A stretch of DNA of 64,000 bases from Tretioscincus oriximinensis (Eukaryota; Chordata; Lepidosauria; Squamata; Gymnophthalmidae): positions 15,265,797 to 15,329,796 of the forward strand of contig JAJVDF010000001.1 in NCBI GenBank assembly GCA_022410635.1, given 5' to 3'. The first letter of the stretch is position 1; every line of letters starts with the position of its first letter. Positions 38,301-49,455 of the stretch are shown here, in pieces. The notes under the pieces were generated by a model. The model searched no databases. It saw nothing but the letters and a program-made list of their open reading frames with translations, and had not been told where the DNA came from. The position numbers and the translations under genes are program-made.

Positions 38301-41300
38301 TTCTCCTTGCTTCTACTATGGAGGCCAGACTATCCTCCTTCCAGCACCAGGGTTTGTCTCTTCCTGTAGCTACCGCCATTCCCACTACTAGCCCCACTTC
38401 TTCGCACCAACCTCATCACCCCAAGATCTCTGAAACTGAAAAAAAAGGCGTAGGGAGCTACATTTGTGACTCCATTGCTCTAGTGCAGACCACCCTTTGC
38501 AAGATTGCCTGGCTCAGCGCCAGTCCTCCGCTCCACCTCCGTCTGACCAACAACACCCTCCTCCTCGACGTCAACCTTCAGCTCCACCTAGAACATCCCG
38601 TGAGCACTCCAGAACATCTCATGTTCCTCCACCAATCTAACTGGCCATCCCTCTTGCTCTACCTTCACTTTGGTGCCTTTTCCTGTCCAGTCGACCACGT
38701 TTTCTACCACACACCCCAACACCTCGGGAAACGACAGCCCCTTGCTGTGAGGTCCGCCGGTGGGGCTAATTTTCCCAGGACCATACTCCATCTTCCTCTC
38801 ACCTTGTTTTGGATTTATGGATCTCCCTTCCTGGCTCAACCAAAATTTGCGTTCAAGCGATGGTTGATTCTGGGGCCTGCAAGACTCTGATTGATTCTTC
38901 CATTGTTTCCAAGTTTGAACTACACACTGTTCCTCTCCGGGAACCTATTAACTTTCTACCCTACGATGAAAGCCAATCTTCCCCATCGGTTAACCTGAAG
39001 ACTGTACCTCTGTGTTCCCACATCTCCGACCACTCTGAACTGTTCGAGTTCTACGTCATGGAGTCTACCCTCTTCCCAGTTATACTGGCAAATGATTGGC
39101 TTTCAACTTATGATCCCTCCATCCTTTGGAGCAAAAAACAAGTTGTCTTCGACTCCCAGTGCTGCCAGTTCCACAGAGCAGATGGCCCGCTCTTATCTGT
39201 CATGTCTGCTCCATTCCCGCTGCCCCACTGCAGTCTCTCTGTGCAGCGCTCATCAGTGATGTCCCTATATCCATCCCACATGAGTACCAGGACTTTACTG
39301 ATGTTTTCAGCGACTCCCAGTGTAACCAGCTGCCTCCACATCATCCCTACGATTGCAGCATCACACTGATCCCAGGGCAACCTTTGCCCTCCTCCAAAGT
39401 CTATCCCATGTCCCCTGTAGAATTGGACCTTCTTAGATAATTCCTCTCTACCAGCCTGGAGAGGGGTTTCATTCAAGCCAGCATTTCCCCCCCTTCGATC
39501 TGGCGTACTCTTTGTGGACAAAAAATGTGGATCCAAGCATCTGGTATGCCATTTCAGACTTTTGAACAATGCCTCCAATTTCCTCTCTGCTTGACCGCCT
39601 CCATGGCGCCCAGTTTTTTTTTACCAAACTTGATTTATGTGAAGCTTACCCCAGAATACGTGTCGCTGAAGGCGATGAAAGGAAAACTGCCATAACCACA
39701 CACCCCGGGAAATACGAATATCTTGTCATGCCATTTGGGTTACAGAATGCAGGTAGTTACTTTAACCACTTCCTCCATTCCATTTTCTCTGATCTTTTGA
39801 ATGTCTCTGTTCTCTGCTATCTGGACGACATCCTGATTTTTTCAGCTGATTTCAATTCCCACATCTGTCACGTGTGTTCCGTACTCCAGCGTCTTCGTGA
39901 CAACCACCTGTTTGCCAAGCTGGAAAAGTTCGCGTACCACAAATCTGAACTCTCCTTCCTCGGCTACCGCATCTCCCAGGTTGGGGTCAGCATGGAGAAA
40001 GAGAAAGTTACCGCTATTTTGGACTGGGAACTGCCACATAATCGCTGTCAGTTGCAAAGTTTCCTTGGCTTTGCCAACTTCTACNGGAAGTTTATTCCCA
40101 ACTTTGCTCACATCATGTCTCCACTAACAGCTCTGCTACACGGCGTTCAGAAATTCAACAACACCTCAGGCCGCCCTAAGATACAGTACCCCAAAAATAT
40201 CTGATCTGATGAGTGCCAGTCCGCCTTTGACTCTGAAATCTCTTTTCACTCAAGACTTTTGCCTCCGGCATCCAGACTTTACTCGCCCCTTTGTTGTGCA
40301 CTCTGATGCTAGTGATGTGGCAGTTGGCGGTGCCCTCTTTTAGCAGGACCTTATGTCTGGCTTACTGATGCCATGTGCCTTCGTCTCCCGTCAACTATCC
40401 CCTGCTGAAAGAAATTACGCAGTCTACAACAGGGAACTTCTCACCATCAAATTCTGCCTCAAACAATGGCGCCAATACCTCCATTTCACCATCTGCACCA
40501 ACCACAAGAACCTTGAAACCTTCCTCACCCCATCATGACTTAATCCATGCAAAACCCACTGGTCGGAATTTTTCTCCAACTTTGACTTCTCAATTGCATA
40601 CATCTCCGGCAATGACAACTTCCTTGCTGATGCTCTTTCCAGAAAACCGCAGTACTGGTCTTCTTCCATAGTCGCACAACTCCAGACAGTTCTCACATTC
40701 GAACAGCTGGGCACTTGCACCATGGTTTTGCAGCCCACTAACCCGCTTTACGATCCTATCTGTAACGCCCTCCCAGCAGACTCTTGGCTCCTTCATAACA
40801 ACCATCTTTTGGATGTTTCCGTCAATCTGCCTACCTACGGCGGTAAGGTTTATATTCCTCCTTCTGTCCATCCCANAATCATGGAACACTACCATGACTC
40901 CAAGTGGGCCACCTTGGATTTCTACGCACCTTAACCTCCATCCACCGCTCCTTTTGGTGGCCTTCTCTTTGNAAAGGCGTATCTACCTATGTCGCATCCT
41001 GCCCTGTTTGCATCCACTCTAAAATCCCTCATTGCAAGTCTCCAGGCTTACTCATGCCCCTGCCTATACCCTCCGGTCCTTTGCTGGAGATCACCATGGA
41101 TTTTATGATGGGTCTACCGACCTCTGATGGCATGTCAGTAATCTGGTGTATCGTAGACCGCTTCTCTAAGATGGTACACTTCATCCCGCTGAAATCCCTG
41201 CCATCAGCCCCACACCTGACTTGTTTGTTCCTGAATAATATCTTTCGTGTCCATGGAATGCATCATCTCTTACTGGGGGCCCCAGATGACAGCTCGCTTC

Positions 41301-43129
41301 TGGTGGGCCTTCACAAAACCTTTGGGCTGTCAAGTGGCTTTCAGTTCCGCCTTCCATTCCCAAACTGATTGTCAATCTGACAACCGTTTATTGAGATCCT
41401 ATGTTAATTTTCAACAATCAGATTGGGTTTCACACCTTTCTCTTTGCGAATTTGCATAGAATAATACTGTCCACTCTTCAACTGGTGTCTCCCCCTTTAA
41501 GGCCGTCTATGGTTCTGACCTCTCCATCTTCCCCCTCCTTGTCTCTGATGACTCTCTCCCTCCTGACCTCTCTACCTGGTTTAATACTGCTTCTCAGGTC
41601 TGAGAAAACATACATGATGCCCTCCTGACTTCCAATGCTGACGCCAAGCATTTCGCCAACCACCACATTGAAGAGGGTCCCCCGATTTCAGTTGGTGATT
41701 ATGTATGGCTTTCTACTCACAATCTCAAATCTCCCTTGCCTTCCCATAAATTAGACTTCAAATTTATAGGCCCGTTCGAAGTTGTCCAACAAATTAACCC
41801 GGTCTCCTTCAAACTTCGCCTACCCAAGCACGTGAAGATCAATCCTGTTTTCCACAGATCCCTTCTCCTTCCTTAACCCACTCCTTCTTCTCTCCATCCC
41901 CCGGCCCCCATGCCCCCCACCTCCAGTCATGATCGGCCCCATTTTTTCAGAAAGCAAGAAACTATCCTAGGGTGTTCTAGTTCTCCTAGTGGATGAAAAC
42001 AGCACATTATTATCTATTGCAGTCCCCAGGAAGCTCAAAAAATGCTCTCAAAACCCAATGTTCCAGGAGATCAACTGCCATACCCAGCGCAGCAGCCACG
42101 TCAGCAACAATCAACTCACGAACTAGGCGTTCCCCAAGATGCAGCAAATGACATTTCAGTTGGAACAAGACACAAATAAACTTACGCTCTCAGTTGAAAC
42201 GCGCAATAAAGAAATGATCTGAAATAATCAGCAGCCAGAGCACATGGGTACCACAGTCCCTTTTCCAAAACTGGATGAATAAGGGTTTTTCTCCTCATTT
42301 TTTCTTCCTTTTGGAGGAGAGGCATGGGGACTTTGGGGCATCCTACAACTAAATGAAATATTAAAATGTATCACTGGATTACTGAAGAGTGCAATAGAAA
42401 TGTTTTATGGTGCAAACCAATCTGAAATGTATTTCAATTAATGTTAATGGCCTGAGCTCACCCTTAAAAAAGTTTAAATTATTGGAATTGGTAAGCACAG
42501 AAAATCTTTTATTATTTTTTTCAAGAAACCCCTATACCAAATGCCAGACACACTCCTGCAGACATGTAATTTTTGGCTTACTTCTGTTAAATAAATTCTT
42601 TTTCCCCTGCTTCCTTGATTTTGGTCTGAATTTAAGTTGTTTTTAAAGTTCCTTGGGGCAAATGAATCACTCAGTTATAACGGTGCATTGAGGATCATAG
42701 TCTGCCCAAGCATGTAGACAATTGAGCCCTAGTCCAAGATTTATCCTGGAATAAGGCTGTTCAGAAAGGATATATGAATCTCATGGTGATATAAACAATC
42801 AGGGTCCCTTCTGGGAAGGATGTGAACCGTGGCTCCCATCCTAGGCTGATGCAGGACAGGTGTGCAGAAAAATAAACTTGCTAATCAAACTCACTGGGTA
42901 GCTTAAAGCTCCTAGACTTTTTCTTCCAGAGGGGAGGGAAATGGAGAGGCTCTGGTGGAGGATTCACTTGTTGTCCGACAGGCACGCTGCTCCAGAAGGC
43001 TGGCCCAACAACCCTGTCCCCCGGCACGCCCACAGGTTTGACAGGAGTTTCTTGAAATGGCCGCAAGGGCATGATGCTCAACCCTGACAAAGAGGACTTG
43101 CGCGATATTTTCCCCAGTAACTGAGACAT
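32182..43129 (-). CDS. Type II transmembrane C-type lectin-like receptor (five exons; last CTLD exon not found)
   Basis: Predicted cell-surface receptor of the KLR/CLEC type. Coding exons are 42895-43129 (cytoplasmic), 36624-36722 (membrane), 35594-35692 (stalk), 33461-33621 and 32182-32324 (lectin-like domain). All have AG/GT borders and the phases 1,1,1,0 join without a break. The cytoplasmic part (about 78 aa) is Pro/Ser/Lys-rich without tyrosine, so no ITIM or hemITAM is visible. The single membrane helix precedes a Lys/Glu-rich stalk. The domain begins CRDNW...GEKCLYF and has the WIGL and WHWVDGTT core; NAS is a possible glycan site. The EPN-type sugar motif would lie in a later exon. 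That exon, with the last disulphide, was not found down to 28 kb, so the gene may be incomplete or broken. A gypsy element occupies intron 1. The exact family member is not recognised. Confidence 0.75.
32632..32884 (+). mobile_element. Sauria-type tRNA SINE
   Basis: tRNA-derived head with A-box-like TGGTAGAGTGGTTGAGTG and B-box GTTCGATTCCCC, the body GGGTGACCTTGGGCCAGTCA and tail ATAAATAAATAA. It sits in the intron between the two CTLD exons. Confidence 0.85.
33334..33407. mobile_element. Palindromic MITE, copy 4 (74 bp)
   Basis: Same centre as copy 1, flanked by TA on both sides. It sits about 55 bp beyond the donor of the first CTLD exon, inside the intron. Confidence 0.75.
33461..33621 (-). 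CDS. Lectin-like receptor exon 4 (first CTLD exon)
   Basis: The acceptor CTTTCCACAG leads into [20 protein letters not shown], then the helix-1 cysteine (LDCKRHC) and [12 protein letters not shown], with a GTAAAA donor in phase 0. The CxxC...W...GxxCYF layout is the opening of a long-form KLR/CLEC domain. Confidence 0.85.
34543..34830. mobile_element. hAT MITE with GC-rich core (288 bp)
   Basis: Ends CAGGGCTTTTTTT and AAAAAAAGCACTG are inverted repeats. GACACCAG flanks both sides (34535-34542, 34831-34838). The core alternates GGCGTTAGCGGC and its complement with long G and C runs. It lies in intron 3 of the receptor gene, and the open frames inside are low-complexity chance. Confidence 0.85.
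35594..35692 (-). CDS. Lectin-like receptor exon 3 (stalk)
   Basis: 33 codons, phase 1 on both sides, acceptor CATTTCAG, donor GTGGGT. It is hydrophilic and helical-looking: [10 protein letters not shown], then [17 protein letters not shown]. It fits the extracellular neck of KLR/CLEC receptors. Confidence 0.65.
36280..36505 (+). repeat. Polypurine tract (GGA/GAA-rich)
   Basis: About 225 bp of nearly pure purine on the plus strand, ending just before the receptor membrane exon region. The minus-strand frame there is only Ser/Pro low complexity. Confidence 0.9.
36624..36722 (-). CDS. Lectin-like receptor exon 2 (transmembrane helix)
   Basis: 33 codons, phase 1 on both sides, acceptor TTTGCCAG, donor GTAAGT. 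It encodes GMKNWWEV then a hydrophobic run [15 protein letters not shown] continuing SMILVGI, a typical signal-anchor helix with Lys on the cytoplasmic side. Confidence 0.75.
37145..38800 (+). pseudogene. Gypsy gag remnant
   Basis: The central part (about 37870-38350) reads [20 protein letters not shown] and on through SGPAVTWA and [15 protein letters not shown], the capsid pattern of Sushi-like gag proteins. A proline/glutamine-rich region precedes it. The frame shifts near 37570-37720 and again after about 38440, where a zinc knuckle would be expected and is not readable. Confidence 0.8.
38806..39440 (+). pseudogene. Gypsy protease and pre-RT segment
   Basis: The frame reads [20 protein letters not shown] with the aspartic-protease DSGA at about 38865, then [11 protein letters not shown] linker with [20 protein letters not shown] leads toward the RT after a frame change near 39260. 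Confidence 0.8.
39569..40204 (+). pseudogene. Gypsy reverse transcriptase
   Basis: The longest clean stretch of the element. [29 protein letters not shown] and the catalytic YLDD box (about 39818) are present, then LSFLGYRIS and FLGFANFY of the thumb/connection. It stops at 40204, with a frame change into RNase H. Confidence 0.9.
40240..40660 (+). pseudogene. Gypsy RNase H
   Basis: Motifs readable across frames include [37 protein letters not shown] and [14 protein letters not shown], with a stop (TAG) just after GGALF. The final Asp segment ([15 protein letters not shown]) is in another frame near 40610. Confidence 0.8.
40870..41876 (+). pseudogene. Gypsy integrase
   Basis: It contains the zinc-binding CPVCIHSK (about 41003), the first catalytic Asp in TMDFMMGLP and [10 protein letters not shown]. 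The usual second Asp before WGP is not readable, because the position codes Tyr in that frame. The C-terminal part ends [20 protein letters not shown] before TAA at 41875, like other vertebrate gypsy elements. Multiple frameshifts are present. Confidence 0.8.
42000..42660 (+). mobile_element. L1 LINE fragment (start of ORF2)
   Basis: [20 protein letters not shown] at about 42424-42485 is the conserved L1 ORF2 endonuclease start, followed by degraded sequence. The upstream 400 bp looks like the ORF1/ORF2 junction but is less clear. It lies directly after the gypsy remnant. Confidence 0.7.
42895..43129 (-). CDS. Lectin-like receptor exon 1 (cytoplasmic tail)
   Basis: The ATG at 43129 starts [20 protein letters not shown]. 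The exon has proline-rich stretches ([11 protein letters not shown]) and a basic end (WKKKSRSFK) before the GTGAGT donor, phase 1. The frame is also open upstream of this ATG but has no earlier ATG nearby. Assignment to this gene rests on phase match to the membrane exon 6 kb away, so it is less sure than the CTLD exons. Confidence 0.6.
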
Positions 43130-43785
43130 CCTGGCTTCTTCTTCACAGTAATTTGAAGAATGAAAGCCAAAAGGGATATAAGCCAAGGAATATTGTATGG
43201 AGTAGTCTCCACAATGGTCACCTGGCTTAGCTGAGCAACTGTTATAACTGAGAGTTCTGCAGGCCTAGAATAAGGATAGAACTAAGAACAGAATAGATAA
43301 TATAACTAAACTGCCTCAGTTTGAAAAATCCTCTTGGTAGCAGTTTCTACCGTATAGAAAAGGTAATTATTAAGCCAGTTCCCTATATATTAATTTCTCC
43401 ATATAGATAAGAAGTTTTATTCCCAGTTATGTTCCAGAATAAGGCCAAGTACAGAAAGGAGTTAAGGCAACTACTCTGGACCTGACAAACTCAGCCTGGC
43501 TTTTGGTTGAAGAAACAGTTCTCCCTTCCCTACTTTTAGGTGCTACAATTCTAAATATGTCATATGACTTCTTATTGTTAACCACCTTAAGACTTAGAGT
43601 CTGCAGACACATTTGGGTTTAACGCGTGCCCCAATGCGAAGCGGGAAGCCGACCGTTTGCATTGTGTTACCATAAAAACGGTCTCCGAAGTGCTCCAGTA
43701 TCAATCAGAACGCACATCACCACTTTCTGCTATGGAGTCGCCACCGCTCTATTTTGAAATTCACGTTAAGAGAACTTTGACAACG

Positions 43786-43935
43786 GGGGAATCAGGAGGA
43801 AAGGCAAGTAGGGGAAAAGAGCGAGGGAATCAGGAGGGAAAGGCAGGAAAAGGGGTGACTGAATCAGGAGGGAAAGCCAGAGAAAGGGGTGACTGAATCG
43901 AGAGGGGAAGCCAGAGAAAGGGGCGAGGGAATGGG
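43786..43935 (+). repeat. Purine-rich minisatellite, about 34-bp unit
   Basis: GAATCAGGAGGGAAAGGCAG-like units recur four times (43786-43935). It lies upstream of the receptor's first coding exon on its strand. Confidence 0.75.
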
Positions 43936-44899
43936 TGCTTTAATGCTCGTTTGAAGTGAGGCAAGGATTTCCTTTTCCTTACGCCCTCACTTCACTTTCA
44001 AAACGGAGTGGAAAATTCCGNTTTCCACTCTGTGTTAAAACCCCAGTGCGTCTGCAGCCAGAGTGTAGGGCGGTAATACAATTGCAAATAAATATACTGG
44101 TTTTATACTGGTTGGATCCTATTGCTTAGAAAGGTTTCCTGTCATCTTCTAAAAAGAACGTAAGTCACTGGGCCAAATTCTGGATTAAATCCTAAAATAC
44201 ATCACTTTCTGTGTGTCATTCCCTGAAGTAGAAGCAAGAAGTGACCTTTGGGTCTGGGCAGAATATATAATAATATATTAATATATAATAATAAATAAAT
44301 AAAATGTACCAGCTGGTATATAATGGATTCAGGACAGGAGAGGAACAATATTCATTTGGTTTAGATAACATGCGTGCATGTGTGTGTAATTACTGTTCAC
44401 TTTGTTGTGTTTTTCTATTCTAAAAGTGGACTAAAGTGATTCCATCTTATCTACCTAAGAAGCTGCGCATAGAGAAGAGAGGCCACCCTCGCCTGCCCTG
44501 GCTAGAGACTGACACCATCAGGTCTCCACTCAGCTGCCAGTAGCAGATTCCATCTTATCTGCCCTAAGAAGCTATGCANACAGAGGAAGGGCCATATCAC
44601 CAGCTCTGACAAGTGACTGATTCCATCTAGTCTACACTCAACTGGACACCAAGGGTATAAATGGGAAGCCTTCCTGAAGGGTGGGAATGTTGCCATCCGT
44701 GTCCAGGATGAAAAACTGGGCTGCCCACAGAGACCCTGTGGAAAGGAGAGGCTTCCTTGCAGGACCGGGCCCAGCCTGCCCTTGTCCTCTAGTTATTTGT
44801 TTTTAATGTTTTGTGTGTGTGACAATGTGTGAGCATGTGTGAGACTAGATGTTTACATTATTTTAATTGGATGTAGGGTGGGTTGCTTTTGTTGTTTTT

Positions 44900-45925
44900 A
44901 ACTGTGAAATCTAATACATTTTTAATAGAATTATTATTGTACTTTTGGTGGGTTGGTGAGTGATGTATTACCAAGGCCAGGATGTAGGAGGGGGAAGAGT
45001 TGGTGCAGGGGTAGCCATCACCATGGTGATGGGCAGGGGGAGATATGGTGCTGGGAGGCAGAAAATGCATATTAAGAGAAGGGGTGAAACATGTGTGAAG
45101 GCCATCGCTCCTACTGTTCTGCCTTCCAACCTACAGGTTTTGGGGATGCCTGCTGACTGGCCCACTGCTCTGGTGCTGGTGCTTCTAAATGCCAGGTCAG
45201 TCCAGAATAAAGCATCTATCATCCATGATTTGATCCTGGATGAAGGGGCTGACCTGGCATGTATTACTGAGAACTGGGTGGATAAACAGGGTGGGCCTAA
45301 TCTTACCCAGCTGTGTCCCCCAAGTTATTCAGTGCAGCACTGTTCTAGACCAGTGGGGAGGGGGGAGTTGCTGTGGTTCATAAGGCTTCCATCTCTCTCA
45401 TCAGCCAGCCAATTCACTCTGTCGCTGGATTTGCGGGGCTGTTCCTGCTGTTGGGCAAGAGATAGAATAGGGATATTGCTGGTGTACCGGTTACCCCGAT
45501 GCCCAGCAGCATCTCTATCAGAGTTGGCTGTGGTGTTATCAGATGTGGTGTTGGAGGCCCCTAACACTGTGATGTTGAGGGACTTCAACATCCATGCGGC
45601 GGCTATCCTTACTGGTCCTGCTCAGTCCTTCACGGCCTCCATGACAACTATGGGGCTATCTCAATACGTTACTGGCCCAACTCACAGACCAGGACATACT
45701 CTTGATCTGGTTTTTTCTACAGAGTGAACTGGCGATGATCCGTTGATAGGAGGGCTGGCGGTAAGCCCATGGATCATTCCCTGGTGAGATTTGGACTTAC
45801 AGTGATGGCCCCTCCCTGCAAGGATGAGAGACTCATTCAGATAGTCCGCAATGCCATCCATGCCAACCGGAAAATCCCCCAGAGCATTCAGGAATTGCCC
45901 GGATTCCATAAGTCTAGGGGTAAGC
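44900..45925 (+). mobile_element. CR1/L3-clade LINE, endonuclease part of ORF2
   Basis: The frame 44960-45727 reads LLNARSVQNKASIIHDLILD, ACITENWVD and DFNIHA, then GHTLDLVFST, hallmarks of the CR1/L3 apurinic-type endonuclease. The stop and the downstream MDHSLVRF sit in a shifted frame. The RT half is missing. Confidence 0.8.
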
Positions 45926-46012
45926 ATCTGAAGAAGAAGACGTGTCTATGAAAGCTTATGCCACCCACTTTTCTCAAGTTAGTCTCAAAGTGCTGCTAGC
46001 TCCTTTGCTAAA
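45925..46012 (+). repeat. Dispersed repeat, second full copy
   Basis: The same unit as 11458-11548, attached directly to the truncated end of the LINE endonuclease fragment. Confidence 0.7.
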
Positions 46013-48454
46013 CTACACATATACGCAGAAGCACAGAGAGTGTGTGCTTCAGAGATTCAGTTTTATTGAGTGTGTTCTAGTTATATTATTTTAGAAATGT
46101 GTAGGAGAATTTTCCTTTCCTGCTTTATCCTTGCCATGCATCATTCTATCAGTCCTTTCTAGACCCCAGTTCTCTGGGTCCTGTCCCAACAGGCTAAAAA
46201 AATGGGATTTTAAAATGAATTCAATGCTGGCCCACTGTTTTTCTGTTTAAACTAAACTGAAAACACTTTGGGTTAGAACTGGGCTCACTGGAAAAGAGGC
46301 TTTCCGAAGATTCTCCAAAACAACTGGACTAAAAGCAGAGTGAAAAAATTGCCGTTTTTCTCTGCTCTCAGTCCAATTTCCCCAAAATCTAGTTTGGGGT
46401 GGAGGAAAAGAAATGGGAACTGAATCCAAATTCAATCTTCTTTCTACCCAAGCTAAANTGTTTTGTGCAGAGGGAACAGGGACTGAGAGTGCAGCCTTTT
46501 CTCAAAGTGAATCTTCTCCAGACCCTTGATCAGTCTCAAAAATGGCTTGGTGGGCCACATGCCACCTGCGGACACAGCTTCCCTAAACAAGAACATAAGG
46601 ACATAAGAAGAGCCATACTGGATCAGGTCAGAGCCCATCTAGTCCAGCATTCTGCCTCACACAGAGTCCCACCAGATGCACCTGGGCAGTCTGAACAAAA
46701 GAAAACAAAATATGCACCTGCTCATGACTCCCTGCAAATGGTATTTCAGGAGTACTGCCTATTGCTACATCCCGGAGGCGACATCCAGACATCCATCCCT
46801 AGTACCCGTTTATACCCTTGGTGTCCATAAACCTGTCTAGTCCTGTCTTGAAGCTATCCAAGCTGTTACCTACCACCACCTCTTCAGGAAGTAAATTCCA
46901 CAGGCTGATGACCCTTTGGGTGAAAAAAATANTTTTCTTTGTCTGTTCTCACTTTTTTGCCCATCAGTTTCAAGGAGTGCCCTCTGCAACTAGTGATGTG
47001 TGATAGAGAAAACATTTTTTCTACATTGAGGCCTGATACGCATTTTTTAAATTTTATTTATCAATTTATACCTTGCATCTTCACAGTTGGCCCCAGGGTG
47101 GTGATTGCACATCTGAACAGAAGTTCAGAAATGGGGATAGAAAGGGAAGATATAAAAAGTAAAATTAGGAATATTAGAAAGGAAAAATATAATAGCCTGA
47201 AAGAAATAAGAAGATTATAGGTAAATGGTACAGACTCTAAACACAACTAGCATGTTTCTTCCTGAATATGTTGACATGGATGCCAATAAAGCGAATTATA
47301 TATGATATGGTGTAGAAATTTGAAATGGTAAGGGAGTACTGGAAAAAGGTACAAGAAGAAATAAATAACATGTTAAATATACAAATGGTAGTGACAGATA
47401 AAATGATAATAATGCACACAGACCAGAATAATCTGCAATTGGTAGAACAAAAAGATATAATGGACAAATAGCATGTGCACTAATAGTTTTGGTTGGTCTT
47501 GGAAAGATAAGAATAAATGGATTATTAGTAAAAGGTATAATTACATTGTAAATATGCTAGCAGTAGAAATGGTGGATAATTAAAAAAATTAGGTAACAAA
47601 TTTAGGAGTGAAAATGAAAAACTGAAAGTCAGATTAGTTTTTTCAATGTAATATTCTCATAATGATGTATATAAAATGAATTGATTAAATTACTCTGGAA
47701 GAGAGGAGGGAGGGATGGGGAGAAAAAAGATTGTCAAGATGTGGAAATGTAAAATTGAAAAAAAGAACAAATTTTTTCTTGACACACAGACAAGAAACCA
47801 AAAATCCATAGCCTCTCTTCCTCTATTGCTGCACTCTGCATTCCTCAGTTCCAGCTTCAGACCATTTTCAAGGGTAGTCCCACATAAAGTCAAGTCTAGA
47901 GGTTGCCAGAGCATGGATCACTGTGGCCAAGTTATCCCTATCAGTAATGACCAAAGTTTGCAAAACAACCATAAATGGAGGTAGGTACTTCTGGCTGTCA
48001 CTACTACATGAACCTCAAGTGATAACAACAAATCCAAAAGCAACTCCAGATCTTTCTGGGACAGGAATAACCCCATGATGGAGCCGGTACCTCATATCCT
48101 CCTGGACTTTGGATCCTTTAATACACAATACCTCCATCTTGTCNGGATTCAGTTTCAATTTGTTGGCCCACGTTCAGCCCACCTTTCCCCTCTGACAGTT
48201 GTCAAGCTGATTTAATCCACTTTGGTAGAAATGGATTAGCTTGATCTTTCTTATTCCCTGTTTCGACAGGATTAGTAAAATGAATTAGTAAGCTTGTGTA
48301 AACAGGGCCTAAAACAGATCAAAGTAATCCACTAAGGTAGATTAAGTAAGATCAATGTAAATCAGGCCTGAGTTCATAGAAATGAAATTAATTTCCCAAG
48401 AAATAGCTTGTAATAAAATATATACAATGCAGAACATTTGACCATGGACTTACG
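46013..48454. other. Intergenic, mostly repeats
   Basis: CR1 copy at 46.6-47.0 kb, then AT-rich sequence (47.05-47.8 kb) that may be decayed LINE. No gene recognised. Confidence 0.45.
46589..47030 (-). mobile_element. CR1 LINE 3' end
   Basis: The same 3' region as the other copies on the minus strand, from ATAAGAAGAGCCATACTGGA to the KYFFTQ-encoding part, with one N. Confidence 0.82.
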
Positions 48455-48562
48455 TTAGGTTATATGGTGTTACGTGGTCAACCCATTTCCACTTCTCTTG
48501 TGACTTCTGGAGGCCAATCCACAGACCTTCCCAGGTTTTCTGGGCCACTGACTATGCAAATT
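48455..48562 (-). pseudogene. Isolated C-type lectin domain exon, probable relic
   Basis: On the minus strand the frame reads SVAQKTWEGLWIGLQKSQEK then WKWVDH, the WIGL and W.WVD core of a central CTLD exon, followed by a good GTAAGT donor at about 48454. An AG acceptor (TTCTATAG) would give an exon that has TAG four codons in. A later AG could avoid the stop but would shorten the domain. No partner CTLD exons were found around it. Most simply it is a leftover of a duplicated receptor gene. Confidence 0.55.
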
Positions 48563-48849
48563 CCTATAGAACATATACAAGGAGGGTAACAGAATCAAAT
48601 ATTGGATTAGGGGTAAGAACTTTCATTACCTGCCTTTGACAATGATACCTAAGTTTGAAACAAGACAGGCTACCTAGAAAGAGACATATTCTACCTATCC
48701 GGCAATTTATCCTAGGGCAGGACAAGCTGCCTATCCCAGACTAATGCATTATTGTTGAGATAAAGATACTTGTTTGGGATTTTCTCCTGAGTAACAGTGC
48801 TGTACTTCTGTGGCAGAGTACAATAGCAATCTGGTTACCAAATATTTAT

Positions 48850-49086
48850 TATTTANTTATTTTTACTTAAATCCTGCCCTATACCAGAAGGTCCCAGGGC
48901 AGCCAATCAAAGGGTGGTGTACATAGCTTTTGTTGCTTTCTCCACAACAGAAACCCTATGAAGTAGGTGCAGCTGAGAGAGTTCTAAAGGACTGTGACTG
49001 ACCCACGGTCACCCAGCTAGCTTTCATGGAGGAGTGGGAATCAAACCGGGAGATTACAAGGTAAGAGTCCAACACTCTAACCACTG
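48850..49086 (-). mobile_element. Sauria-type tRNA SINE
   Basis: The reverse complement carries head (CAGTGGTTAGAGTGTTGGAC), B box, body and tail. The LTR-like repeat at 49087 starts immediately at its tRNA head. Confidence 0.82.
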
Positions 49087-49455
49087 TGTTAAGGCAGGGA
49101 CTCAGGACATGACAGAAAACTCCAGATCTGGACTAAGATATAATTAGCAAAGGTTTATTTAGGCATGCCTGTGGCGCTGGGGATAATTCTGCCAATTGCG
49201 CCCCCGAACTCAAAACTAAACCATCTTTTATACTTTCTTCAAAAGCAACAAAAGGACAGTCATGCATAATTTTGATTGTTACACAAATGGGAGGAAGCTA
49301 CATTTCTTTGAAACAGATCACACTCCCTTACTAGGTAAAAGTAACACTTCCTTATCTCTGTTCTGTCCTTCGGCTTCTCTGGAAAACTGGTCTAAACAGC
49401 TTCCCCTTCAGCTTTGCGTTTCTCTGTTCTTTCATAAGCACATTTTGTGTTAACA
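49087..49455 (+). repeat. LTR-like repeat, copy A
   Basis: Starts TGTTAAGGCA and ends GTGTTAACA (TG...CA). It shares most of its length with 51826-52200 in direct orientation. It begins exactly at a SINE head. No target duplication, primer site or genes seen next to it, so solo LTR or other repeat is open. Confidence 0.55.

Larger units (their letters stand above)
36836..41930 (+). mobile_element. Ty3/gypsy (Sushi-like) LTR retrotransposon, decayed, in intron 1 of the lectin-like receptor
   Basis: The order gag, protease, reverse transcriptase, RNase H, integrase is recognisable between 37145 and 41876, on the strand opposite to the host gene. Frames are broken by shifts and stops, so it is inactive. 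Gag resembles the Sushi/PEG10-RTL type. The stretch 36836-37119 (TGTATAAGGG ... CATTCA, with AATAAA inside) may be a 5' LTR. No matching copy was seen after 41930, where L1-like sequence follows, so the 3' LTR seems absent. Boundaries are approximate. Confidence 0.85.
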
